In this document: in pieces, positions 37,196 to 50,061 of the stretch | Layout: each line of letters begins with the position of its first letter | Numbering within the stretch: position 1 is the first letter of the stretch | The notes under the pieces: model-generated | What the model was told of the DNA's origin: nothing | The model's database searches: none | The model's input: only the letters and a program-made list of their open reading frames with translations | Translations under genes and position numbers: made by a program | Assembly: GCA_004154925.1 (NCBI GenBank) | Contig: QJNS01000120.1 | Location: 176,886 to 240,885, forward strand | DNA length: 64,000 nt | DNA from: Monosporascus cannonballus | Lineage: Eukaryota; Ascomycota; Sordariomycetes; Xylariales | Direction of reading: 5' to 3'

Positions 37196-38787
37196 TTTAA
37201 TTTTACCCCAAAAATTTACAAAAAAGTACGCGATGACAGTTTAATCAACGTCAAAACAATCCTTACGTCGAAACAACTACGGTAGTTATATCAAGAGATA
37301 AAAACAAAACTAAAATTCGTACAAAACTAAATAAGTAAATATTATAATCAAAAAAGATTAAAGGGATTAACTTTCGAAAAGGGAAAAATAGTTTACCTCG
37401 CTACTAAAAACATTTAAACGAAAAAACCCAGCAAAAAATTCGATTTCAAATATATCGACCTATATAAAATCGTTAAGAGAATTTTAGAAAATAATTACTA
37501 ATTAGAACTCTTATTAAAAATTAAATATTTATCTAATTTTTCATATTTTTTAGTCGATTTAATAATAAATATAATTAAGGTATATACGGTATAAGAAAAT
37601 ATAAAAGTAAAGGACAATATGATATACGAAATAAAAAAGATATTCGATATACGAAAAAAAAATAAAGTTATCTAATACTTGATTAAGTAAAAAAAGTACT
37701 CGAATTCCGAAAACACTTGAAAACTCGTCAAAAATCTTATTGGCGCCCAGCGCTTATTAAGAAATTTTCACCAGCGACAACGAAACCATTAGAAATAATC
37801 AGGTCCTAATTAACGTTTTTAACGGACCAGTCAGTATCGCCGACACCGGACCAATCTATAGAACTAACGAGAGGAATTAATACGGCTATAAAAGCCTCGG
37901 CGTTAGCTTACTTTTTGCGTTTTTGCTTCTTTAATTCTTTTAATAATCGCAATTTCTTTTATATTATTTTTATATCTTTAAACGAAAAAAGGTTTTCTAT
38001 TTTCGGAGGTAAATTAAATGCGTAATAGCCTTATTTATTTTTTGTTAATAACGGTTTTGCAACTTCAAAAAACGCTTCTTTACGAAAACCTCCTTTCGTT
38101 TTAAACGTTAATTTTTAACACGAATATTTTCTATAAAAAAACGCCTATTCTATTACAAAAATATTTACGTTTAGTACAAGCCTAATATTTAAAAACGTTT
38201 TTCATTATTTTATACTTTTAACCCTTAAAAAATACAAAAAATATAGCATAATTTCAAACTTGAATTTGTTAAAAATAAAAACCTGATTTTGTCGATAAAC
38301 GATAAAAAATGGAATTTGGTAACAACTTTTAATAATACGAACCGACATTTCGAAAAACAGGTCGTATTTACTAAAGAAAAAATAATCTTAAGGATAAGAT
38401 TTTAGAAAATAGAAGATCGTATTACGACCCAACTAGACTTAGCCTGCGGAAACGATTAAACTAGAACTAAGAAATTACGTTGTTCTAGGTTACGTAATAA
38501 ATGCGTAGTAAAAATCTATTAAGTACGGATAATTAATATTAAGTAGCTATTTAGTAAAGCTTTATTAAGTAAAAATAACCAGTAATAATAAAATAAGATA
38601 TTATATATTTATTATTTTTATAATTTAGATAACTCTACTTTGCAATATAATATCGTTATCTAAAACGCCTTTGCTATTACGAGACGTAACTAAGTTATTC
38701 CATTGCTTTAAAGTTCTACGATATTTCTGCCAATATAAACCCGTACGACTAAGGTTTAATAGTTGGTTAAACCATTTAGCCGTTACA
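37196..38787 (+). mobile_element. 3' part of gypsy element G (integrase end, chromodomain, LTR)
   Basis: The sequence from 37200 is colinear with element A from about 19420: integrase C-terminus (near 37330-37520), then a chromodomain with SENT and IGAQRLLRNFH (37690-37790). A minus-strand frame at about 37800-37990 (LLKELKKQKRKK, then SIDWSGVGDTDWS) is the third copy of the antisense frame. The 3' LTR occupies 38420-38787. The piece is separated from its 5' part (21283-22853) by element C. Confidence 0.75.
38420..38787 (+). repeat. 3' LTR of element G
   Basis: It begins TATTACGACCCAACTAGACT and ends AGCCGTTACA, 368 bp. It is the same subfamily as 5243-5616. A purine-rich tract (GAAAATAGAAGATCG) precedes it. 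Confidence 0.8.
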
Positions 38788-38949
38788 TCACGCCTCACTC
38801 TCAATTTGAGACTATTTTCAAATTATCTATTTATTCAAAAATCAATAACTTGACAACCACTTAAACAACCTACTTCGGGTTTTATCGTAATCGTACTATT
38901 ATATAATTAGAATCATTAGTATTATATTCGTTTTCCTACTCTTTTTCGT

Positions 38950-39176
38950 CTTGGGCTTCGTTTCGCAGAGTGACAGAGAAGGGCTCTTACGCGTTACTTT
39001 TTTGCTCTGCCTTTATTTACCTAACGTTTTTTAAATGTATAAATTATTAATTAAAATCAGTTTCCATCTTTTTCGGCTTTTTAGGGCGTACGTTTTTAAG
39101 GGCTAAAGTTAATTGGCTATTACGATTTTCGAAAACGGTTAATTCGCTGTTAAAAAGGTTAAATACTTTGTCTATC
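38950..39176 (-). pseudogene. Pogo-like transposase relic, C-terminal part
   Basis: From the element D junction the minus strand reads DKVFNLFNSELTVFENRNSQ, then LTLALKNVRPKKPKKMETD, a short coiled coil with a basic end, as in the C-terminus of fungal pogo transposases. It continues the reading broken at 46572. Confidence 0.65.
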
Positions 39177-42100
39177 TGTGAGAATACAGGCCCTATGAGA
39201 ATGAGGCTGGTAGCCGACCAGCCACCGATCAGCTATCGACTCACTTACTAATATAAATCTACCATCTGGCAGCTAACAGGAAACGCCAGATAGAAATAAC
39301 CTAATATATTTATTTTTTGAAATTCCCTTTATAACTGGTCGGAAATTACCTTACCTCAGCTTATGACTATTTATTATCTTATAATTCTTTTATCTTTATT
39401 ATAAAAAGTAATGTAATAATTATTAAAAACAAAGTTCGCCAATTACAAAACGAACTTAAGTTATTAATTAAAAAAACTGCCGATTAGAACTTAACCGATA
39501 AACGATCGATTACAGTACGGGAATAAGCAAAAAAACTTACAACAAAGCCTTAACGGATAAAGGACCATAATCCTTAAGATCTCGAATTACCTTATATATA
39601 TAATAAAGATATATTCCGGCAACTGTTAATTAAATAATCGGAAAACGGACGTAATATAACAATTACGTTTCCAAATTCAAAATAAAAAAAAGGTTAAACC
39701 CCTTAATAATAACCAGATTTTAAAATTTATCCGTTAATAAAACGTATAATATTCGGAATTATTCCGATAATTAGCCGAATAATAAGTAATAACATAAGTT
39801 AAAAAGGTAAAATTTTATAAATTAATTACGATATTATTGCAAAAACCAAAGGGCGATAAATAAATACCGTATTATAATTGCTCGAAATCTTTCGAATATA
39901 TATCGATTAAAAATATAAAATAAAAACTGTTACGAAAACTTGCGTTAAAAGGCTAAAACAAAATACCTTTATTTATATTTAATAAATTATAAGTTATATA
40001 AACGCTTTTATTACGAACGCTTAATAATTATACTGCATTATGCTTAATTATTTTAATTATGAAACAAAATAAAAATAAAAAAACTTATAAATTTTTATTA
40101 AGCAAAATTACGTAAGTTTTAATTTTTTTAATAAGAAATATAGAGAATAATTAATAGAATTACGATAATAATACGATTAATCGTTATTGGACTTTTATAC
40201 TAAATAAAGGCTTTTAGTTTATAAAATAAAGTTTGCAAACGTTTTTAATTCGGATAATAATCGGAACAATAAATATTTTGCTTTTAATTACTTTTATAAA
40301 TTAATACTAAGATTACGAAATACTGTATTACGAAATAAACGTTAAACTGGAATAAATTAATAACGTAATAAATAAAATAAAACATAACTATAACGCGTAA
40401 AAAAGGCGAAAAAAAACCGATTATTTTTCGCTAAAAATATTAATAAGGATAAATAGTTTTATTTCAATATTTTCAGAAAAAAGTCTTATTAAAGCAAATT
40501 AAAAACGTTACATAAAAATAATAAGAATTACGAACGTTTTTATATTCGAAAAATAAATAATCGTTAATTTAATTCCGATTAAAGTAAATCAGTATAATTT
40601 AATATCCTTAATTTTCATAAAAGCCTATTTAAATATTACAATTATAGGAAACCAAGTTATAAAAACGTACATTACAAATTTAAAAAGGATATAAAAACCT
40701 TATTATTCCGGTTACACGAAAATTAACTTTCGAAAATTATATAAAACGTTCTAATATATAACGATAAATCAAATTAATCTCTAAACGTAAACCTAAAAAA
40801 GGAGCTGGAATAAATATATATATCCAGTTTATTTCGGCTAATAACTGCAAAACGGTTGGAATAAAACCACCTTTTAAAAAAGGTATGTATTAAAAGAAAT
40901 ATAAGGAATATAATAATAGAAGTAAATATAGATACCGAAATATAGGTAAATATTAAAAGCAGAAAGTTAACGAAAAAATTTAATTTTTAACTTATTTTCG
41001 TAAATATTTTGGGCCTTATCGGCGTTAACGACATATATATCAAATATTATAAGGTTTGCGAAATTTTTATTAATATAATAAATAATAATAAAAATAAACG
41101 GAAATTTAAGCAAATTTATTTTATAATACATTGTAATTAAAAAAATACTCGATTTTTTATTATTTAAATTAAAAATAAAGAGATTAAGTATTTTACTAAA
41201 TATAATTATATATTAATAATTATGTAAATTATTACAAAAGGTGGACGGGCAATAAAGTATAGATTTAATGTTTTTCGATACATAGATTTATATTATTAGG
41301 CTAATTAACGTAACCGAAAATATAAATATTCCGGAATTTAAGAAATAATAAAAATAAAAGATAATCGACGTTCTTATATATCTAAAGAATTTCCGGCGAA
41401 TATATTCCGAAAGAATAACCAAAAAAAATACTTTAGCTGTTAAAGACAAAATATGTAATAAATTTAATCTTAAGGAAAATGCCTTTATTCGGCCTAATTT
41501 ACCTTATTTCGGAGGTCTAAAAGAAAGTATTCGAAAAATATATCCGAAAAAACTTAAAAATAAACCGAATACGTTATTCGAAAACGGATATAAAAATATT
41601 GATATTATTCGTACTTAAAAAAAGCCAATTTTTAATTATATGTTAATTATAAGAAGTTAAATCGGGTAACGATAAAAAACTAATATTTTATATTTTTATT
41701 TTCAAAAACAATATATTATTTAAAATTAATTAAATCATTTTTAAAAATAAATTTTAAAAATATTTATTATTATTTTAAAATTAAAAAGGGAAACCAATAA
41801 AAAATCGTTTTCCGAACGCAATACGGATAATTTAAATATACCGGTATATTATTTAGCTTTATTAACGTATTAATTACGTTTTAGGCCTATATATATAAAA
41901 TATTAACTAAATTAATTAATTATATATATGTTTTATATTTAAATAATAAAAAAATATACACAATATTTTTAACTAGTTTACGAAAAGCTATTATAATATT
42001 AATTATTATTAAAACGTTTAAATACGAATTTATTTTTAAAAAAAAGATAAAACTTTTAAGATTTATAATTAATATCGACGGTTTGGAAATGGACCGCCGA

Positions 42101-45100
42101 CGAGTTAATATAATCGAAATATAGCCAAAACCAAAGTTAATTTATAATATTTAAATATTTTTAAAATTTGCGAATTTTTATCGAAAGTTTATAGCCTATT
42201 ATTTGCGTATTATCGAATTTATTATTAAATTCCTAAAAAGGGCGTAAGGCAAAAATAAAGTAACAAAATTCTTATAACCCGAAAAACTAAAAGGGCGTTC
42301 CGAAACTTAAAAAATGCCTTTTAGTCGGCGACCATTTTCCGATATTAAAATAACGCCAAAAATACTAGGGTTAAAATAGACGTCTTGATAAAAACTATAT
42401 TAAAAATACTTTTATAAAAATACGAGAAATATTGGCGCTTAATTATATATTAATTACGAAAGTTAAATCCAACCGAAAAACGTAACGATATAAGGTAATA
42501 TAAATTATTAACGATTATAAAAAATATAAAATATTCACAGCAATACCTTAAAAGTACGAAAAAAAGAATTAATATTTACTAATTATATAGCGTTAAAAAA
42601 TATACCAAAGGCGCCGCCACGTAACTTTAGGAAAAAATTAACTCGATAAATTTACCGTTTTACGTAATTTGATTTTAAAATTTAATACCGACCGGACGCT
42701 ACCAACCTAACGGATAAGCTATTTAAACGCCCGGATTATATATTAAAAAAATTATATATAAAGACGTAATTCTTATATTATTTAAAAACAAATCCGGATT
42801 TACGAATAATATATCGGAAAACGTACGAAAAACGGTTGCAAATATATAACGCGATTTAAAGCATTATAAAAAGGTAAAAGGCTTTATAAAAACAACGTAA
42901 AATTCGTTCGTTATAAAATTCTTAAACAAATTTTAGGTAACGTAAACTTAGGTAATTATTATATGCGTAAAAAAACGGAAGATTTTGGTTATACGATTAT
43001 GAAACGTTTTAGAAAAAAAATAAATAAAAAACCATATATTTGTTATATTTATCGCTTATAAATGATAATATAAACGCGAATTATAGTAATAATACGATTA
43101 GCGGTTAAATAACGGCAATTATAAGTTATAGCCGTATTATGATTAGATTTCGAAAAATCTGAAAAAAACGAAATTAGCATTGAAATTATTATTTATAATT
43201 AATACGTTTTATATTTTTTAGCAAAGGAATTAGCCAAAAATAAAACGGCATTATAACTGAAAGTTTTTCGACAATTTTATAATTAAGTTTAAAGGTTACA
43301 AATTAAAAATTTAAATATTATAAAGCTAATACGGATAATTAGATGTTAAGTCGAAATAAAAAAAAATATTTCTTAAACTTAAATAAAGTTTTATATTATC
43401 GAGATAAATTCGTAATCTCGTTATAAAACGTTTTACGGAAATATTTAATTAACTAATATTATAATAATACAAAAGTAAAATATACGGGATATATCCGTAC
43501 GTTAAAATTAATAACTAAAAAGTTTTATTAAAAACAACATAACAAATAATATTCGAAAATATATTAAGTAATATCCGAACTGTTAAGGCATAATAAAATT
43601 ATGCTATAAACTGTATAAATAATTACAGCTTTTATTATTATTTAAATAATTTTTTCTAAAAAATCTTGTTAAATTTTATTACGGGACTTTTTAAAAGCCT
43701 AGGTTTAGATAAATTAAAATATAACGTAATTTTGGTAATTGTCGACCGCTTTACGAAATTAAAACTATTTATTTTTGCGGTTAAAACCTTAACCGCAGCC
43801 GAATTAATTTAATTACTTTATAATAAAATAAAATACAGATTCGATACGGCGGCTGGAATTATTAATAATGAAAATAAATTATTAACGAATTAATTCTGGG
43901 CGGAATTTTGCGAAAAACGAAAAATAAAGCGGCGAATATTAACCGTTTACTATTTATAAACCGATAAATAAATAAAACGTATTTATTAAATCCTAAAATA
44001 TAATTTTCGTAATTATATTAATAAATATTAAAATAATTAAATAAGGTTATTACGAAATACGAAATTCGTATATAATAATATACGGAACATATTTAACGGC
44101 TGTTTTCCGTTCGAAACTTTATGTAAATATTATTTAAGGATAATAAAATACTTTGTATAAAAGTTTAAAAAACAAGTATAAAAAATTAAACAACGCCTCG
44201 AAAAAATAACGGCTGTTCGTCGAATAATATACGAATATTAGGAAAAAATAACGGTAACTTAAAAGAAATATTATAATTAATATTATATATTTATAAATTT
44301 CTAATTAAAGTAATAAATAAATTTATTAATTAAACATTTTAAATTTAAAAATAAAACATTCGTTTTTATTTATATCCGGGTTGTAATTAAAAAGCAAAGA
44401 TGTTTTTAAATATATAAAATAATTGTTTTAATAAATATTAACGAATATATAATATATTTCCAATATTTTTATTAAAATCGTAATATAAACGGAAACCGAG
44501 TAACGTTTAAATAACATTACCGGATCTAATAAATAAACCACAAAATTAAATAATAAAAAATATGGTTTATTATCGAAATAATCGAAAATAACGTTAATAT
44601 TTAATTAAATAAAAACGTTAACCCGCCGACTACAATACGTAAAAACCCTCAAAACATTTTAAATATATGCTTAAAATATTATAACGTTACGAAAAAAAAT
44701 AAATACATTTATAAAAAGTAAAATAACTTAAAAACCGCAAAATAATAATAACTCGATCGGAAATTGGTCGCCTAATAATTACAAAAATTACAAAATATAG
44801 TTTTAAGCAAAATTAAGATATTAACGTTAAAACATTATATAGTTACATAATTATTTTTAAATTTTTGGCAAATAGTTATTATATTATATATTAGTTAAAC
44901 ACCGATAAATAATATTAAAACAATTAAATTTTTATTTGGAAAATACAATTTTGCGTTTAATTATTAAGTTTTACGTTAATTAACTTTTGATAAATATATT
45001 AAAGAAATTAATATAACAATATCGAAAAATATTTAAAAAAAAATATATAACGGCAAAAAATAAATACATTTATTAAATTTATTAAGCGTAAAACCTGGAA

Positions 45101-46571
45101 AAATCTTAGGAATATTTTATTTCTCCCGAAAAACAAAGTTTAAATAATTAGAATATAATTTGTTATTAATCGAAAATAAGGCGCTATTTTTAAAACGCTT
45201 AACGTAATTGGGTTTAATAATAATTTTGCCGAGCAAAACCGTTTTTAATTATAATTATTAATATGTATTAAAATTTAGTTAATACGTTAAAATACGGGCG
45301 CAAAATATTTATAAACGAAAAACATAATAATATAACGGTTTTCGAAAATTACTTTATTTATAAAGATATTTTAAAATTACGCCTAATCGGAAATTAATTA
45401 TCAAATAATAAAAAATGGTTATAATACTTATAAAAAAGACTTAAATTTATAAATTTATAAAACGGCGTTAAAATGGGATTTCCGAAATTATAACGGATAA
45501 TCGGAAATCGATTTCCGTTATATTAAAGAAATAATATTTTTTAATAATAATTGCATTAAGAGCGAATTTGGTTTTACGAAAAACGTTAAATCAATAATTA
45601 ATCGTAATTACGTCGGAATATTCGTATTAGGTACCCGTAATACAAATTTTCTCGAATTCGTCGATTAACTTCTAATTATCGGTATCGAATTAAAAAATAA
45701 TTTAGGCGGTATTTTTAAGGACGGTTGGAATCTGAACGGAAATTAAATAACGATATTAATAATATTAGAAATAATTATTTATTGTGCGAAAATTTTTATA
45801 ATAATAATTAATTCTAACGTACTTTAAAATGCTCGGAATTTAAATATAAATCGTACGGTAATGGAAATAACTTTATATTACATAAATATAATATAATTTA
45901 TTATCGCCCGTAATACAATTAATATTTATTTTACCGTTAACGTCAAGAAAATAACGTTAAAGGAAATCCTGATTATTATTAATATTAAAGTATTATTTTT
46001 ATTAAAATTTCTTACGAAAAAAATATAACAAATAGAAATTATATGTAAAATAAACGGAAAAGGCGAAATAAAAATAAAAAACGAAAAACCGAAGGAAATA
46101 TATACGTAAAAGGAATAGAAATATTGCTGCGAAAAGGGAAAAAAAAGGTAAACAAAATAAGGTTAAAACACAGATCATAATAAAATATTAAGCGGAACAT
46201 AATTAATTACGCAATATGATATGTATTAATTATTATAAAAATCATTAATAAACTAATATAACGGTATATTATCGGCAAATATACGGAATCAAATTTACAA
46301 AACATATTATATTAAATTAATAATAATGTTATTAACGATTAACAGCTTAAAAAGGGGGGATAATTATAAAAATATAGCCTTTATAAGGATAAAATTAATA
46401 ACCGACTAGCTACCGATCAGTTACCGACCTACTTACTAATATGAATCCACTATCTAGCAGTTAATGGGAAACGCCAGATAGAAGTAATCTAATACATTTA
46501 TTTCTTGGAATTTGCTTTACGACTGGTCGGAAATCACCTCACCCTAGCTCATAGCTATCTATTATCTTACA
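39177..46571 (+). mobile_element. Complete gypsy retrotransposon, element D
   Basis: This is a 7,395-bp element with 207-bp LTRs at 39177-39383 (TGTGAGAATACAGGCCC to TATCTTATA) and 46365-46571. A polypurine tract AAAAAGGGGGGA precedes the right LTR. Plus-strand domains are reverse transcriptase near 41590-42250 (ILILFVLKK, later CEFLSKVYS) and integrase at 43680-43830 (ITGLFKSLGLDKLKYNVILV, then IVDRFTKLKLF). It inserted into the pogo-like transposase. The flanks CTATC and TCATC differ at two C/T positions, compatible with a RIP-mutated duplication but not proof. Element C is the same family in reverse orientation. Confidence 0.88.
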
Positions 46572-47930
46572 TCATCTTACGGAAAAGAAGTCGAACGGTA
46601 GTTTTTCCGAAGGCTAGATCGACCTTAATTAAGGCTTTCTTACGAATTTTTAAATCCCTTAAAAATTTAAATATATTAAGGCCTATTAAAGCGATTAATT
46701 CGAGAAAGTCGAGTTGTTATAAAATAATAAACGATTCGGTAACCGGTCTATTTTTATATCTTGTTTTTTTATATATATATTTGCTTTTTAAAGCTTTATC
46801 TCGATTAACGGGCTATATCTTTAAAGCTTTAAAACCTTTTATAATATATCGTAAAATCTTTATAACCTTTTCTCAAGCCTTGGTAAGCGCTTATAAAAAG
46901 TCCGTTTTATCTGTTATTTCCGAAGCTCTTTTATAACAGCGCTCCTTAAACCAATAACGGTATTTACGTTTTAAAACGAAAAAAATACCTATATTAAGCG
47001 GTTGCCAAGCGTACGATAAATATAAAGGCAAAAAAAGGATATAAATCTTGTTAACTAGGCAAGTTTATATAAATTTTTTAGCTGTATAGTTATTATAACC
47101 GTCGATAATAAAAAGCCTTTATTTTAAAAGATTAGCAAATTTCGTATAAAGGACAAATATTTCGCGCAATTATTTTAATCTAATATCGGTATTAGTTTAG
47201 CTATTTAAAGATATCGTAAAGTACTAGTGTTTATATAGTTGGTCCTTCGTATTAAGAAACTATTATTATTGTACGTTAACGCCGCTAAATATGATTAACG
47301 GAAAAAGGGCGCGTTCGTTTACGTTAATATAGGTTATAACCGATATCCAGATACGCTTAAAGGTATCCTTAAAAAAATAAACTTTTTAAAGGCTTTATCG
47401 AACACGAAAAAATTCTTTCCTATGCCCTCTATCATCCCGAACTTATCGGCGTTATATCTATTCCGGAAATATATTCTCCGTATCTCCGGCAGGGCTAACC
47501 GGTCGAATAACACCATATAAATAGCTTCCGTAACCCCGTTTAAGCGCTAATAATCGATAGCCCGACCCCTTAAAGTCCGAATTTCGTAATAGCATTAAAA
47601 AAATCGCGTTACCTACTTTCTTCCTAGGCGTTCGGGGTTATTAGATTTGATAAGGAGATATTGCGCGTACGTACGAAATCGGGCATAAGGAAAAACGTAC
47701 CTAAGCTGGCCCTAGATCACGATCCATTTAGCTAACCTATCTTCAAGGACCTTAAATACCTTCAGGCGACTCTGGTTATACTCCTCTCGGGCCTGTATAC
47801 CTTCAATTCTGCGGCGAAAATAAGTACGTTCGACCTGATGTAACTTGGAGGCCGCTCGAATAGACCTTCCATTTACAACGTTATCAATCGCCTTAACAGC
47901 ACACAATTAAGCAGCAAAACCCATATCATT
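46572..47930 (-). pseudogene. Pogo-like transposase relic, N-terminal and catalytic parts
   Basis: The minus strand from about 47906 reads VKAIDNVVNGRSIRAASKLH, then RRRIEGIQAREEYNQSR, the Psq-type helix-turn-helix and CENP-B-like start of fungal pogo transposases. About 47330-47220 gives LFPLIIFSGVNVQ, then FLNTKDQLYKH, matching the DDE-domain region. The last part before the element D insertion reads LIKVDLAFGKTTVRLLFRKM. Stops are scattered through it. The C-terminal piece is at 38950-39176. Confidence 0.8.
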
Positions 47931-48093
47931 AGAATCATCAAAATCTGAGGATTAAGAAGGTATGTTTTGTTTTCTAAGGAGATGTTGTTTGATGGATATA
48001 AATAACCTTATAGATGGGATCAGTGCGCAGGGTATCTCGAATCTTCAGTAAGGCGTAAAGAGGGTAGTACATGAAGTGGGTAGCTAACTTACT

Positions 48094-48935
48094 CGGTAAA
48101 GAAATTGCAATTTAATATATAAGACCGAGGCCGTTTGGTTTATCCGTTGATACTTACGGAAACGGTTTTTTGATGTGATGTAACCAATCAATGTATGGTA
48201 CCTCGATGCTTATTAATAGCAGGCCGAATAAGATGGTCGTTGTCGGGCACAGACGCATTGCATTCTGCGTATCTCAGTACCAGCTATCAATGGCGTAAGG
48301 CTTTGCGGCTCCTTTTCCGAGCGGCTCTTTTTAGTACCGGGAACAAGCAGGAGTCAATGCCTTGCCCCTAATATGTAGCAAGACTCGGAAGTTGATTGTG
48401 CGTGTAACGCATGTGACGTAGTAGAGCAGGGCAGGGCAAGGCACGGCTCCGGCTCCGGCCCCGTCATGCCTATGGGTCCCGTTGGCGGGCATTGTGGCAA
48501 AATAACCGGGAGTCGGAGTGCCAGGACTTGGCGGTCTCACCGAAAATACCTGCCCACCCATAAGCCGTTTCTCGCAACACTCGCCTTATCGGACCCAGAT
48601 CAATAGAAGCCTCATTCTACACCTCCGGGAAACAGCGGGCTGAGCCCATGTCGCCATAGTCCGGGATGGGCGCCCCACACAAGCCCCCGAGCTCCGTGCC
48701 GAGCTGACCTGAAGCTTTCGAAACAAACACACAGGGCGAGACGCTGCCTGCGAAAAGCTTCATTGGCGGCCACGTTCGACAACTATGAACCAGCCCTCCT
48801 ATAATATTCCACTACGCGGCCCGGGCTCTCTCTGCCGTGCCTGGACTCTTTTTCTTTTCTTGAGCCCCAAGGTTGTACGGCAGGGAAGAGAAGCCATCAT
48901 GGGAACTCACCTAACTCAACACGAGGGAGTACGCA
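48094..48935. other. Boundary between AT-rich repeats and gene-rich DNA
   Basis: Base composition changes from AT-rich to GC-rich across about 48,000-48,450. Short open frames here overlap one another on both strands and resemble nothing recognisable. No gene or RNA was identified. Confidence 0.5.
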
Positions 48936-49574
48936 ATGGCGCCGGCGCCGGCGCCCTCGCCCCCCGAGCGCGCGCCCCGACCTAGTAAAGCGCGGGCGCA
49001 AGAACCCGACGCCGCTAGAAACTTCGACCTTCGCCGGGCGGCGGCTTCTCGACGCGCCGCTGCGGTGTGCGCTGCTATCGTCGTCCGTCGGGCTCGGCCA
49101 CCGCCCGCCGAGCACTCTCGGCATCAGGCCCATCGCCGGTGCGCCGTCCCCGCTGCCGCCGTTCACGCGGGGGATCGCGGCCTTCGACGGCGTGGGCGCG
49201 GGCGCCGTGCTCGTGGCGATGGCGGCCGGCTCGAGCCTCAGGCAGATCCTCTGGGTGTACTACCTTTCGGCCGAGGAGTTCCCGCCGGCGTCGCCGGAGC
49301 GGCAGCGCGGGACGTTCAAAGCGCGGCCGGAGAACGCCGGGAAGGTCTGCGGGACGGGGCTCTGGCGGTGGGCGCGCCACGTCAACTGCTTCGGGTCCGC
49401 GCTGTGGCGGGGAGTGTACTGCACGGCAGCGTGGCGATGGGCTTGTGGCAGGGCTGGGACCTCAGCTCGCATGCCGTGACGGCGCTCGACGAGTACTGCG
49501 CCGAGAAGGACGGGGAGCGGTGGGCGCTGTTCAAGGGGGACGCCCCCTACAGGATCGTCCCGGGAACTTACTAG
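48936..49574 (+). pseudogene. Broken DUF1295/steroid reductase-like membrane protein gene
   Basis: An ATG at 48936 starts in one frame. By 48980 the family-like sequence (LVKRGRKNPTPLETSTF) has moved to another frame and runs through PPFTRGIAAFDGVGAGAVLV, then SSLRQILWVYYLSAEEFPPA and GLWRWARHVNCFGSALWRG. Near 49430 it returns to the first frame for MGLWQGWDLSSHAVTALDEY and ends in RIVPGTY before TAG at 49572. The GLWRWARH.N..G segment is typical of the C-terminal region of DUF1295/steroid 5-alpha-reductase-like enzymes. SAEEFPPAS passes directly into ERQRGTFKARPENAGKVC, so a membrane segment of roughly 70-80 residues that I expect from relatives appears deleted. A single missing G at about 49430 would explain the second shift. 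Decay or sequence error cannot be separated here. Confidence 0.6.
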
Positions 49575-50061
49575 GCGCGCGCCAGGCCGGCCGCTCTCAC
49601 CGACTTCCGTACGAGTTAGCATTATTATCATGTGCGGTGAAGGTCAAGATCCGGTCTTTATCTTTTTTTTTTTTCGATTTTGCTTCTATTAAAGTCGCGC
49701 TCCGCTGTTGGGCCAGCCGGCTCCTTGCTGGGCGTCACGCGACTTCCGAACCTCGCATCTGTATCCTAGTATACAAAGGCAGCAGCAGAATGCCGAAGAG
49801 CTGTTGCAAGGCACTATATAACCCCCAAAGCCGCTCTGCGTGTTAGAGATAATACCAAATTACTGCCGCGTCCGCGTTGGCGACGTTGGTGTCGCCTTGG
49901 CCAACGACCCTAGCCGCGAATCGACTCCGTGCATATACCATGACCCTGCAAAATGAAGACGCCGTGGCTCGTACATGTCAGCTCGCTTCGCTCAAGCCGT
50001 GCCCCCGTCTCTTCGTCCGAGCTTCGAAGCCTCGCCTGGTCAATTACCAACCCATCATCCC
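49575..50061. other. Intergenic region, nothing recognised
   Basis: This is the convergent 3' flank between the broken reductase-like gene and SFH1. It contains a T-rich run near 49662-49674. The overlapping open frames here are short and unsupported. Confidence 0.5.

Larger units (their letters stand above)
38844..48093 (-). mobile_element. Pogo/Fot1-like DNA transposon, split by element D
   Basis: Transposase sequence lies on both sides of element D on the minus strand. Candidate imperfect terminal inverted repeats are AATAACTTGACAACCACTT at 38844 and, on the minus strand from 48093, AGTAAGTTAGCTACCCACTT. The ends are therefore approximate. Without element D the transposon would be about 1.9 kb, typical of this superfamily. 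RIP is heavier in the middle than near 47700-48090. Confidence 0.65.

Noticed and set aside
46505..46936. A 143-residue plus-strand frame
   Set aside because: It crosses the right LTR of element D into the antisense strand of the pogo transposase, so it is not a gene.
1..48000. CRISPR-like or satellite arrays in the AT-rich block
   Set aside because: No regularly spaced direct repeats were seen. The repetition is explained by nested transposons and AT-rich low complexity.
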